Part shown: positions 35,666 to 43,596 of the stretch, one piece after another
How positions within the stretch are numbered: position 1 is the stretch's first letter
How the letters are laid out: each line of letters begins with the position of its first letter
DNA from: Lawsonella clevelandensis
GTDB lineage: Bacteria > Actinomycetota > Actinomycetes > Mycobacteriales > Mycobacteriaceae
Direction: 5' to 3'
DNA length: 64,000 nucleotides
Assembly (NCBI RefSeq): GCF_003241315.1
Contig: NZ_QFOZ01000003.1
Coordinates: 1 to 64,000 of the forward strand
Translations under genes and position numbers: made by a program
Notes under the pieces: model-generated
Told to the model about the DNA's origin: nothing
Database searches by the model: none
The model's input: only the letters and a program-made list of their open reading frames with translations

Positions 35666-36178
35666 ATGGCTTCTGATACTCCCCTTGTAGGTATAGTAAT
35701 GGGCTCCGATTCCGACTGGCCCACAGTGAAACCGGCTACGGAAGCCTTAGACGCCTTCGGGATTCCCTGGGAAGTGGGTGTCTATTCCGCCCATCGCACC
35801 CCACAACGCATGCTGGATTACGGTAAAGAAGCAGCGAGCCGCGGTCTGCAGTGCATTATTGCGTGCGCGGGCGGTGCCGCCCATCTTCCTGGCATGGTGG
35901 CGGCAGCGACTGCACTTCCCGTTATCGGAATTCCGCGCGCCCTCAAGAATCTAGAGGGTATTGATTCGTTACTGTCTATTGTACAAATGCCGTCTGGTGT
36001 GCCGGTAGCAACTGTTTCTATTGATGGTGCAAAGAATGCGGGGCTACTTGCAGCTCGCATTATCGGTGCAGGTAACAGTGACGTACGTGCCAAGGTGGAA
36101 GCCTTCATGTCCACAATGGAAGAGGAAGTTGTGGGCAAGCATGCGGCGCTGCAAGATAGGCTCGGCCTTAATCGCTAG
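35666..36178 (+). CDS. purE: N5-carboxyaminoimidazole ribonucleotide mutase
   Basis: Class I PurE of 170 residues, converting N5-CAIR to CAIR. The substrate-phosphate loop MGSDSDWPT (residues 12-20), VYSAHRTP with the catalytic His, and ACAGGAAHLPGM are all present. ATG at 35666. The region between purK and purE has no terminator, so one transcript is likely. Confidence 0.94.
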   Translation: MASDTPLVGIVMGSDSDWPTVKPATEALDAFGIPWEVGVYSAHRTPQRMLDYGKEAASRGLQCIIACAGGAAHLPGMVAAATALPVIGIPRALKNLEGIDSLLSIVQMPSGVPVATVSIDGAKNAGLLAARIIGAGNSDVRAKVEAFMSTMEEEVVGKHAALQDRLGLNR

Positions 36179-36182
36179 TTGG

Positions 36183-36263
36183 TGCGTTAATTAATGCTGT
36201 GTTTAGATGCTGCGTTAATTAGCACGCACTCATTAACGTGTTAGCTAACGTACTAGTTAACGC
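36183..36263. repeat. GTTAA-rich repeats between purE and LCP gene
   Basis: Between convergent genes, TGCGTTAATTA occurs twice (36183-36193, 36211-36221), and an inverted near-copy TAGTTAACGCA ends the region over the LCP stop. Palindromes TTAATTAA (36187-36194) and GTTAGCTAAC (36240-36249) are nested between. The arms could form a weak bidirectional terminator. Confidence 0.5.
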
Positions 36264-37758
36264 ATTGTGGGCCGTGCCCGCCGGCATTGATGAATGGGTT
36301 GGTGCCGGGGGTAGGTGTGGCTTTCTTCGACGGTAGTTTGAGCTCGCTGGCGAATACGGTTCGGCCGTTCTTTACTGCCGGACCATCGTAGTCATCTGCA
36401 AGAACAACGCGAACAGTTCCCACTGGTACGTCTACAGAGCTTTGGACAGGTAATCCTCCAAGGTCTTTACCTACTGCTTCGGCAGCCGCCATAGTTTGTG
36501 GATTTCCAATAACGATGCTGGTGGGAATGTTCTCGTTAGCGTTTCCGGTGTTATCAATTTGGTAGCTCAGGCTTCCCAAGTATTGGGCTACGGCACCTGC
36601 TACTCCAGAGTGTGATCCGGCGTTGAGAACAGTGAGCGATACAGCGGAGCGTTCAATATTGACGCGTCCGGGTTTCGGTAGTTCGCGCTTTTTCGTCTTT
36701 TTCTCAGTGGATCCGATAGTGCGTTGTACCCACTGTTTTACCGCGGGGGGATCTATTTCAATGGCGCTTACCATGTCCCCATTGTCCAGTTGCATGTGGG
36801 CATCTGGATTAACAACGGGAATGGTGGAGAATTTCACTTCGCCACCGCTAAGGTGCTGTAGTTGCTGCGCGAACTGTATGACGTCCCATCCGTCATCTAC
36901 CACTACTGAGCGGTTAATGGCGTGGGTAAGACGGTCAAGAGCTTGTGGATTGGTGAGGACTCCAGCAGAGAGAATCTTCCGCACCATGGACGCCATGTAG
37001 GCCTGCTGGCGGGTAATACGGTCTAAATCGCCGCGCATTAAGCCGTGGCGTTGCCGGACGAAAGCAAGAGCTTTTGACCCGTTGAGAGTCTGAACCCCCG
37101 CGGGGAAATGAGAACCGGAGTAGGGATCGTCAACTGCTTGGTTTAGGCAGACTTCCACGCCGCCAACTGCATTAGTCAGGAGGACGAAACCGAGGAGCCC
37201 AACTTCAGCGTAATGGTCGACGGTTACGCCGGTAAGATCGGCAACTGCTTTGAGGAGTGCCTCGCGTCCCGCGTCAGTGGCTACTTCCTCAGCTTTTTGA
37301 TTGGGGACGCCGCGGTTAAGCGCCTCTTGTTTAGCGGCGAGAAGTGTTTGCCCATAGATGCCGTTAATCTTCCCCGACCCCAATTTGGGAGTGGTGACCC
37401 AGGTATCGCGAGGGATAGAAATGGCGGTGGCTGAGCGGCCATTGTTAGGAATGCGTATGAGCAGAATGGTGTCCGTGTTAGTGGACTCAATATCGGTACC
37501 GGCGTGCAGCATATTCCGCTCAGCCGGGGTAAGAGGGTTACCTTTTGCATCGGTGCGGGAGTCGGATCCTACTAGGAGGATATCGGTGGCTCCGTCTTCC
37601 CCTCCGCCGATATTGAGAAAAGCGTTAGCAGTATTTCCTTTAAGAGTGTCTAGTTTGGTCCAGGCGTAGGTGGATACGACAAGAAGAAGAATGGTGATGA
37701 TCGCGATAATTGAGCGCATAATTCGCGTAAAGAGCATATGCGGTGCACGCGCGTTCAT
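36253..37758 (-). CDS. LytR-CpsA-Psr (LCP) cell-wall ligase with LytR_C domain
   Basis: Membrane-anchored protein of 501 residues: a short cytoplasmic N-terminus, one transmembrane helix (about 12-30), an extracellular LCP domain (about 55-270; GSDSRTDAKG, SIPRDTWV, RQRHGLMRGDLDRITRQQ) and a C-terminal LytR_C domain (about 365-465). LCP proteins attach arabinogalactan or other polymers from lipid carriers to peptidoglycan (Lcp1/CpsA type). The position beside rmlB-rmlD-wbbL supports the arabinogalactan role and matches mycobacteria (Rv3267). ATG at 37756-37758. Confidence 0.9.
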   Translation of the reverse strand: MNARAPHMLFTRIMRSIIAIITILLLVVSTYAWTKLDTLKGNTANAFLNIGGGEDGATDILLVGSDSRTDAKGNPLTPAERNMLHAGTDIESTNTDTILLIRIPNNGRSATAISIPRDTWVTTPKLGSGKINGIYGQTLLAAKQEALNRGVPNQKAEEVATDAGREALLKAVADLTGVTVDHYAEVGLLGFVLLTNAVGGVEVCLNQAVDDPYSGSHFPAGVQTLNGSKALAFVRQRHGLMRGDLDRITRQQAYMASMVRKILSAGVLTNPQALDRLTHAINRSVVVDDGWDVIQFAQQLQHLSGGEVKFSTIPVVNPDAHMQLDNGDMVSAIEIDPPAVKQWVQRTIGSTEKKTKKRELPKPGRVNIERSAVSLTVLNAGSHSGVAGAVAQYLGSLSYQIDNTGNANENIPTSIVIGNPQTMAAAEAVGKDLGGLPVQSSVDVPVGTVRVVLADDYDGPAVKNGRTVFASELKLPSKKATPTPGTNPFINAGGHGPQCVN

Positions 37759-37917
37759 AGCACCTACTTTCGTTCTGGCATATCCGGGCGTAACAGGTAG
37801 CGGTAATAGAGTACTCTCCTTAGCCTACGGAAAAATAACTGATTTACGACAATCGCCAAACCTTTTTATCAAGATACCTGCAGGATGAGGCTAAGAAAGT
37901 GCTCTCTAATTCTTCGG

Positions 37918-37950
37918 TAGGTACTCTATAAGTACTCCATAGGTACGCTG
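37918..37950 (+). promoter_or_regulatory. three 11-bp iteron-like repeats upstream of rmlB
   Basis: TAGGTACTCTA (37918-37928), TAAGTACTCCA (37929-37939) and TAGGTACGCTG (37940-37950) are imperfect tandem copies with GTAC cores exactly 11 bp apart. A further AGGTAC follows at 37956-37961. The array ends 33 bp before the rmlB start, between it and the divergent LCP gene. Phasing of one helical turn suggests cooperative protein binding. Confidence 0.55.
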
Positions 37951-37983
37951 GGAACAGGTACGGATGCTGGGGAAGGATGTAGG

Positions 37984-38997
37984 GTGAAACTTTTTGTGAC
38001 AGGTGGTGCCGGTTTTATCGGCTCAGTATTCACCACAATGGCTCTTGACGGTTCCCTCAATTTACCTGGTCTCGAGGCTGTTACTGTCTACGATGCCCTT
38101 ACCTATGCGGGGACGCTGACGAATTTGACGCAGTGCGCTAAGGATCCACGATTCTCCTTTGTACGTGGCGATATTTGTGATGAGGAGACGCTGCATCGTG
38201 CTATGAGTGGACACGATGCCGTTATTCACTTTGCCGCCGAATCCCATGTTGACCGTTCTATTAATGGCGCCACAACTTTCGCCCACACGAACGTGGTGGG
38301 TACCGCGGCGGTAATGCAGGCTGCCCACGATGTGGGGGTAGAGCGTGGCGTGCACGTATCCACGGATGAGGTATACGGCTCGATTCCCTCGGGATCATGG
38401 CCGGAAACAGATCCGCTTGTTCCGACTAGCCCCTATTCGGCGTCTAAAGCTGGGTCGGATCTTGTTGCCCAGTCTTTCTTCCGTAGCTTTAATCTGCCCG
38501 TTGTTGTTACTCGTTGTTCTAATAACTATGGGCCGCACCAATTCCCTGAAAAACTTATCCCCCTTTTCGTCACTAATCTGATGGAGGGGAAGAAAGTCCC
38601 TGTTTATGGTGATGGGTCCGCCCGCCGCGATTGGCTGCATGTCACTGACCACTGTAGGGGGCTTGCATTAGCTCTCTGCAAGGGACGCCCGGGGGAGGTC
38701 TACAACATTGGTGGAGGTACCGAGCTCACCGCTTTGGAGATGACAAAACGCATTGTTGCCGAGATGGGAATGGGCGAGGACATGATTGAGTTCGTTGCTG
38801 ATAGACCTGGGCATGATATGCGCTATTGCGTGGATTATTCCAAAGCCCGCACGGAGTTGGGATACCAACCCAGTGTCAGTTTTGAGGATGGCATTGTGTC
38901 GACAATAGCGTGGTATCGAAACAATCGTGAATGGTGGGAACCGCTTCGTGCGGGAGCCCCCAGGATGGATCGTCTGGACACTAATTCTGGGAAGTAA
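37984..38997 (+). CDS. rmlB: dTDP-glucose 4,6-dehydratase
   Basis: Second enzyme of dTDP-L-rhamnose synthesis. The 337-residue extended SDR has the NAD loop TGGAGFIGS (residues 6-14), HFAAESHVDRS and the catalytic YSASK tyrosine/lysine (about 153-157), with STDEVYG and RCSNNYGPHQFPEK typical of RmlB. GTG at 37984 follows GGAAGG. The next gene, rmlD, starts 4 bp after its stop. No rmlA or rmlC lies in the window. Confidence 0.92.
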   Translation: MKLFVTGGAGFIGSVFTTMALDGSLNLPGLEAVTVYDALTYAGTLTNLTQCAKDPRFSFVRGDICDEETLHRAMSGHDAVIHFAAESHVDRSINGATTFAHTNVVGTAAVMQAAHDVGVERGVHVSTDEVYGSIPSGSWPETDPLVPTSPYSASKAGSDLVAQSFFRSFNLPVVVTRCSNNYGPHQFPEKLIPLFVTNLMEGKKVPVYGDGSARRDWLHVTDHCRGLALALCKGRPGEVYNIGGGTELTALEMTKRIVAEMGMGEDMIEFVADRPGHDMRYCVDYSKARTELGYQPSVSFEDGIVSTIAWYRNNREWWEPLRAGAPRMDRLDTNSGK

Positions 38998-39001
38998 TTC
39001 T

Positions 39002-40021
39002 GTGGTATCGCAAGGTCATATTCACATACTTGGTGCGCATGGGCAGTTAGGCTGTGCCTTGCGTGCTACTCACCCTGTCTTCAGTGGTTCTGTTTCCAAT
39101 GGCGAGACGGTAGTGACCTCATATTCCCGGGCGGACTGTAATCTCGCAGATCTCCATGTTTTTACAGGCAATAGTGCACTGTCTGTGGATAGTGGCGACA
39201 TTGTTATTAACTGTGCCGCCTATACCGCGGTGGATGCTGCTGAACATGACGATGCCATGGCTTATCGCATTAATGCTGAAGCTCCCGGCGAGCTTGCGGT
39301 GTTGTGCCGGCAGCGAGGGGCGCATCTTATTCATATCAGTACTGACTACGTCTTTGGCGGCGAACCGCGACGTGATGAGAATGGTATGCCGCTACCGTGG
39401 GGTGTCAGCGATCCGGTATCCCCACAATGCGTTTACGGTGTTAGTAAGGCTGCTGGCGAAGACGCTATCCGGAAAGTCTGGCAGGATGTCCAGCAAGAAG
39501 GTAAGGGTACCCAGCCGGCAGTTATTGTACGAACCTCGTGGCTTTTTACGGGACCACAACGTTCGCAGTGGGGTATTGGCGGTGGAGATTTCGTGACGAC
39601 AATGCGGCGTCTCTACCGTGAGAAAAAGCACTTAACAGTGGTCGATGACCAATATGGGTGCCCCACGTACTCCTGTGATTTAGCCCGTGGTATTTGGGAG
39701 ATTTGTCACAAGCTTCGGCAGGGGGTAACTATTCCAGGACTCTTACATGCGTCGAATGCTGGCGCCACAACCTGGTATGAGTTTGCTACTGCGATTATTA
39801 CAGGTAGCGGTGGCAGCACTATGGATGTTTCTCCTTGTAGGAGTTCCGATTTCCCCACTGCGGCAGTTCGCCCAGCCTGGTCAGTATTAAGTCCCACTAG
39901 TTGGAATAATGCTGGATTAATGCCCTTCCGTTCTTGGCGAGAGGCTCTAGCGGAATCTTTACAGGAACCTCCAACACACTTCCCGGATGGCGTTTCAGTT
40001 CGAGTTAATACGCCCATATAG
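39002..40021 (+). CDS. rmlD: dTDP-4-dehydrorhamnose reductase
   Basis: Final step of dTDP-L-rhamnose synthesis. From the GTG at 39002 the product is 339 residues; an in-frame start inside rmlB is unlikely. The NAD(P) loop is GAHGQLG, with NCAAYTAVDAAEHD, STDYVFGG and the catalytic YGVSKAAGE. It is not fused to an RmlC epimerase domain, unlike the corynebacterial RmlCD I recall. It forms an operon with rmlB and wbbL. Confidence 0.9.
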   Translation: MVSQGHIHILGAHGQLGCALRATHPVFSGSVSNGETVVTSYSRADCNLADLHVFTGNSALSVDSGDIVINCAAYTAVDAAEHDDAMAYRINAEAPGELAVLCRQRGAHLIHISTDYVFGGEPRRDENGMPLPWGVSDPVSPQCVYGVSKAAGEDAIRKVWQDVQQEGKGTQPAVIVRTSWLFTGPQRSQWGIGGGDFVTTMRRLYREKKHLTVVDDQYGCPTYSCDLARGIWEICHKLRQGVTIPGLLHASNAGATTWYEFATAIITGSGGSTMDVSPCRSSDFPTAAVRPAWSVLSPTSWNNAGLMPFRSWREALAESLQEPPTHFPDGVSVRVNTPI

Positions 40022-40034
40022 CTAGGCTATTACC

Positions 40035-40931
40035 GTGGCACGACCATCCTTAGCAGTAGTAACGGTGACATATTCGCCGGGTCGTTATCTGCAGACCTTT
40101 CTTGACAGTATTCCTGCAGCAACGACACACCCCGTCCATGTTGTTATGGCGGATAACGGTTCTACCGATGGCGCACCTGAAGCTGCCGTTGATATGTACG
40201 CCCATACTCCCAATCTGACGGTGGAGCTTCTTCGTACTGGTGGAAATATTGGATACGGGTCTGCAATTAACTACGCTGTCCAGCATTTGCGTGACAGTGA
40301 GAATGATATTCTGCCGGACTATATCCTCATCTCTAATCCTGATGTGAAATTCTCCCCGGGTTCGATTGATGCCTTACTACATGCCGCTGAACGATGGGAT
40401 AATGCTGGATCGTTAGGGCCGCTTATTCGCGAAGCGGATGGCACTGTGTACCCCTCAGCGCGTTCCATCCCGCGGATACGCAATGGTATTGCCCATGCTC
40501 TTTTAGGCTCTATCTGGCCGTCCAACCCCTGGACGAAGTCTTATCTTGATGATCGCGATATGTCGTCGGAACGTCCCGCCGGGTGGCTTTCCGGCTCGTG
40601 CTTGCTGGTAAGACGTGACGCTTTTGACTCCATTAATGGTTTTGACGAGGGTTACTTCATGTACATGGAGGATGTTGACCTTGGGGATCGCCTCGGACGA
40701 GCTGGCTGGCAGAATATTTTTGTTCCCTCTGCAGAGATTCAACACGCAAAAGGACATGCTGCCAGTGGACACCCAGAAACAATGTTGCCCGCTCACCACA
40801 AGAGTGCTTATAAGTTTCAGGCGGATCGTCACCCCCACTGGTGGCAAGCTCCCCTGCGGTGGATATTAAAAGGTGGCCTGTGGGCCCGTTGCCGAATTGC
40901 GGTAGCGATGGCCCGTCGAGGGCGCCGTTAA
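40035..40931 (+). CDS. wbbL: rhamnosyltransferase WbbL
   Basis: GT2-family glycosyltransferase of 298 residues expected to add L-rhamnose to decaprenyl-PP-GlcNAc, making the linker for arabinogalactan. The N-terminus VVTVTYSPGRYLQTFLDS, the nucleotide-sugar site ADNGSTDG, the NPDV metal motif and the WLSGSCLLVRRDAF / YFMYMEDVDLGDR acceptor segments match WbbL. GTG at 40035, 13 bp after rmlD. The order rmlD-wbbL-manB is the mycobacterial one. Confidence 0.9.
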   Translation: MARPSLAVVTVTYSPGRYLQTFLDSIPAATTHPVHVVMADNGSTDGAPEAAVDMYAHTPNLTVELLRTGGNIGYGSAINYAVQHLRDSENDILPDYILISNPDVKFSPGSIDALLHAAERWDNAGSLGPLIREADGTVYPSARSIPRIRNGIAHALLGSIWPSNPWTKSYLDDRDMSSERPAGWLSGSCLLVRRDAFDSINGFDEGYFMYMEDVDLGDRLGRAGWQNIFVPSAEIQHAKGHAASGHPETMLPAHHKSAYKFQADRHPHWWQAPLRWILKGGLWARCRIAVAMARRGRR

Positions 40932-41000
40932 CGCCGTACATTATTGTGTTCATTATTGTCTATACATTTTTGCCAATTTCAAGGAACTGGATAAATTACC

Positions 41001-42104
41001 ATGACCGCACCTAACCGCCTGAGCCAGGACGTTCTCGACGCCACCGATGCTGTGGTGCTTGTAGGCGGAAAAGGCACTCGTCTGCGCCCGCTGACTCTCT
41101 CGGCCCCTAAGCCTATGCTGCCTACTGCCGGACTTCCTTTCCTTACCCACCTCCTGTCCCGCATTAAAGACGCCGGAATTAAGCATATTGTGCTGGGTAC
41201 GTCATATAAGGCGGAAGTTTTTTCAGACTACTTCGGCGATGGATCTGAATTCGGTCTAGAGATTGAATACGTTGTTGAGGAACAGCCACTGGACACGGGA
41301 GGCGGCATCCGCAACGTACTTCCCAAGCTGCGTGGCGATAACATTATGGTCTTTAATGGGGACGTGCTGGGGGGAACAGAACTACAAGATATCCTCGCCA
41401 CGTTCGTCACTAAACAGGCAGACGTGGTGTTGCATCTTGTGCGGGTAGCGGATCCGCGTGCATTTGGGTGCGTCCCTACAGATGATGATGGGCGTGTACA
41501 GGCTTTCTTGGAGAAAACTCCGAATCCGCCCACGGATCAAATCAACGCCGGATGCTATGTTTTCCGCCGTGAAATTATTGAGAGTATCCCCGCAGGTGTG
41601 CCAGTGAGTGTGGAACGCGACGTGTTCCCGCATCTTTTGGAAACAGACTGTCGCATGTATGGGCATGTGGATTCCCACTACTGGCGGGACATGGGTACTC
41701 CGCAGGACTTTATGCAAGGTTCCGCCGATCTTGTCCAGGGTATTGCCCCCTCCCCAGCTTTGGAGGGGCACCAGGGCGATTACCTGGTGCTACCTGGAGC
41801 AGATGTTGCGGAAACCGCGTCTTTGCAGCAAGGTACAGTTGTTGGGCAAGGTGCGGTAGTTGGCCACAATGACGTTGTTACTTCATCTGTTCTCTTCGAT
41901 GGGGCAGTGCTAGGCGACGATGTTGTTATTGAGCGTTCGCTTATTGGCAATGGTGCCCATATTGGTAATGGCTGTGTTGTCCGCGATGCCGTTATTGGCG
42001 ATGACGCTATTATCGGTGATCGCTGCGAGTTGCTGGATGGTATTCGTGTGTGGCCGGGGATCGAGATCCCGGATGCCGCTATTCGTTTTTCCACCGATGC
42101 CTAG
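41001..42104 (+). CDS. manC: mannose-1-phosphate guanylyltransferase
   Basis: Nucleotidyltransferase of 367 residues producing GDP-mannose for lipomannan and phosphoinositol mannosides. The catalytic loop is VGGKGTRLRPLTLSAPKPMLP (within residues 18-38), followed by the metal Asp in FNGDVLGG. The C-terminal ~110 residues form a left-handed β-helix of hexapeptide repeats (VVGQGAVVGHN, VVIERSLIGNGAHIGNG). The gene is called manB or rmlA2 in mycobacteria; GDP-Man versus dTDP-Glc activity cannot be told by eye, but context favours mannose. Confidence 0.85.
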   Translation: MTAPNRLSQDVLDATDAVVLVGGKGTRLRPLTLSAPKPMLPTAGLPFLTHLLSRIKDAGIKHIVLGTSYKAEVFSDYFGDGSEFGLEIEYVVEEQPLDTGGGIRNVLPKLRGDNIMVFNGDVLGGTELQDILATFVTKQADVVLHLVRVADPRAFGCVPTDDDGRVQAFLEKTPNPPTDQINAGCYVFRREIIESIPAGVPVSVERDVFPHLLETDCRMYGHVDSHYWRDMGTPQDFMQGSADLVQGIAPSPALEGHQGDYLVLPGADVAETASLQQGTVVGQGAVVGHNDVVTSSVLFDGAVLGDDVVIERSLIGNGAHIGNGCVVRDAVIGDDAIIGDRCELLDGIRVWPGIEIPDAAIRFSTDA

Positions 42105-42419
42105 CTTCTCTCTATCTGTCGTCTAGCCGTTATCTAGCTGACGGCTGGGTGTGCGGTCCGTATCGCCCGAGGTCGGTAACCTTCAACCTAGGGTTTATAG
42201 TGTGACTCTTTTCGTTAACGGAGTAGTTAACAAGAAACGCATTTTCTGTGAAATAGGAAACTTTTTGCAGCGGTATATATAGCGTGCTTGTGTGACATAG
42301 TTTTTCTAGAATGACCAGAATTGCTCAGGTGTGAGGTGTCCCTCTTTACAGTATTTCTATTTGTGCACGTCAGAGCATTTTTAATACGTGATGAAGACTC
42401 CCTGTAAGAAGGATTTTTA

Positions 42420-42432
42420 GCGTGTGACACGC
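42420..42432. promoter_or_regulatory. palindromic site upstream of whiB2 promoter
   Basis: GCGTGTGACACGC is a perfect palindrome around one base. It is about 60 bp upstream of the -35 box of the whiB2 promoter, a suitable place for an activator or repressor. It contains TGTGA, half of a CRP/GlxR site, but lacks the second half-site. Confidence 0.4.
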
Positions 42433-42492
42433 CGGGAGCGTAAATGCCGGGGTTTAGCGAGTATTTGAGATATTAGAGAATCGTTAAAAAGG

Positions 42493-42521
42493 TTGCTTTT
42501 GTGTCCGTTTTTGGGTCTAAT
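42493..42521 (+). promoter_or_regulatory. predicted whiB2 promoter
   Basis: A -35 TTGCTT (42493-42498) and a -10 TCTAAT (42516-42521) are separated by exactly 17 bp. Transcription would start near 42528, leaving about 50 nt of leader with AGGAGG five bases before the GTG. Confidence 0.55.
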
Positions 42522-42576
42522 AACAAGTGTGTAAGTAACCGCTTGCGCATCGTCACGACACACGACAGGAGGCTAC

Positions 42577-42867
42577 GTGCCTAGTTACGGAGCTTCAGGT
42601 GCTGCGCCTCTCGCCAGCATGAGTGTCGAAGAGCTTATCGCCGCTGTTGAATTGGAATGGCAGGAGCGGGCCCTTTGTGCACAGACTGATCCGGAAGCAT
42701 TCTTCCCGGAAAAAGGCGGTTCTACACGTGAGGCAAAACGCATCTGCCAAAGCTGTGAAGTTCGTGACGAGTGTCTGGAATACGCTCTTGAACACGATGA
42801 ACGCTTTGGAATCTGGGGTGGTTTGTCGGAGCGTGAACGGCGTCGCCTAAAGAAGCGTGCTATGTAA
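42577..42867 (+). CDS. whiB2: WhiB-family iron-sulfur regulator, WhiB2/WhmD type
   Basis: Transcription factor of 96 residues that binds a [4Fe-4S] cluster through Cys34, Cys57, Cys60 and Cys66 and contacts the principal sigma factor. The GIWGG turn (78-82) and a basic C-terminus (ERERRRLKKR) for DNA binding are present. WhiB2/WhcD controls cell division and septation. GTG at 42577 after AGGAGG. The location between the mannose gene and phosphomannomutase is as in mycobacteria. Confidence 0.93.
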   Translation: MPSYGASGAAPLASMSVEELIAAVELEWQERALCAQTDPEAFFPEKGGSTREAKRICQSCEVRDECLEYALEHDERFGIWGGLSERERRRLKKRAM

Positions 42868-42884
42868 TAAACCCTATAGCTTAT

Positions 42885-42917
42885 GTATTGAGGACCTCTA
42901 TGGCAGGTCCTCAATAC
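42885..42917 (+). terminator. terminator after whiB2
   Basis: GTATTGAGGACCT (42885-42897) pairs perfectly with 42905-42917 over a 7-nt loop, followed by TTTATAT. It also lies at the end of the convergent minus-strand gene. Confidence 0.8.
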
Positions 42918-42964
42918 TTTATATACGGGCTATACATCCGTATATCTGGTATATACCTGGGCTT

Positions 42965-43495
42965 TTATACTTGTGGACCCTTGTCGTAGTTAGCGTCAAT
43001 AATCTGTGGCTCCACATTAAGGTAGTAGGCAACCAGTTTGCTGAGAATGGCATGCAGTAAGCTCTGCATTTCCACCTCGTCTTCGCACCGTTCCTCTATA
43101 GGCTTACGAAACAGGACAATACGAGGGCGAATAGGGCTACCCCATTCATCGAAAGAAGCTGGTAGTAGCCGACCGAGCGGAACTGGACCATCCGCTGCAA
43201 CCGATTCTGGCCACAGTGTAAATTCGTCTTTCAGACTCATGCGGGGGATGATGTCTACCGCTAAATCCAAGTCGGAAAGTTCATCATGGAAAGTGGCGTC
43301 GATGCGTGCAAAAGCCTCCAGCGCATTTTCATCGAATGCTGAAGCGCGGGTGCAGTACCGAGGAACTTGTGGCGGAATAATGGGGCCACGTGGACCGTGG
43401 CCACGCCGTTCCACGTAACGGCTTGTCACTGTGTAGTGGGCCGTGCAGTGGGGGAGTGTGTAAGAGTTTGTATCTACTCCTCTGTCCTCGCTCAT
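42965..43495 (-). CDS. zincin-fold (DUF1025/Rv3259-like) protein without HExxH
   Basis: The 176-residue product resembles the small metallopeptidase-fold family next to whiB2 in mycobacteria (Rv3259). Conserved blocks are RGPIIPPQVP (about 37-46), DLDLAVDIIPRM and RIVLFRKPIEERCED. Where peptidase members have HExxH, this protein reads SKLVAYYLNV (about 150-159), with no zinc ligands. It is therefore predicted to be catalytically inactive as a metalloprotease, perhaps a structural or binding protein. ATG at 43493-43495. It is convergent with whiB2. Confidence 0.7.
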   Translation of the reverse strand: MSEDRGVDTNSYTLPHCTAHYTVTSRYVERRGHGPRGPIIPPQVPRYCTRASAFDENALEAFARIDATFHDELSDLDLAVDIIPRMSLKDEFTLWPESVAADGPVPLGRLLPASFDEWGSPIRPRIVLFRKPIEERCEDEVEMQSLLHAILSKLVAYYLNVEPQIIDANYDKGPQV

Positions 43496-43596
43496 ACCTC
43501 TTAGCTTAACGAGGTAGTCCTAAGATGGCAGTTTCCACGCCGAAAGGCGGTAGGCTTAGAAAGACTAAATGCATTCACAGTGAAGGAGATATTCCG

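Larger units (their letters stand above)
42105..42576. other. 472-bp intergenic region upstream of whiB2
   Basis: No convincing gene. It holds a short AGCCGT/ACGGCT hairpin (42125-42146) just after the guanylyltransferase, two GTTAAC palindromes 12 bp apart (42214-42231), a 13-bp palindrome GCGTGTGACACGC (42420-42432) and the whiB2 promoter. The length suggests several regulators act on whiB2. Confidence 0.55.
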
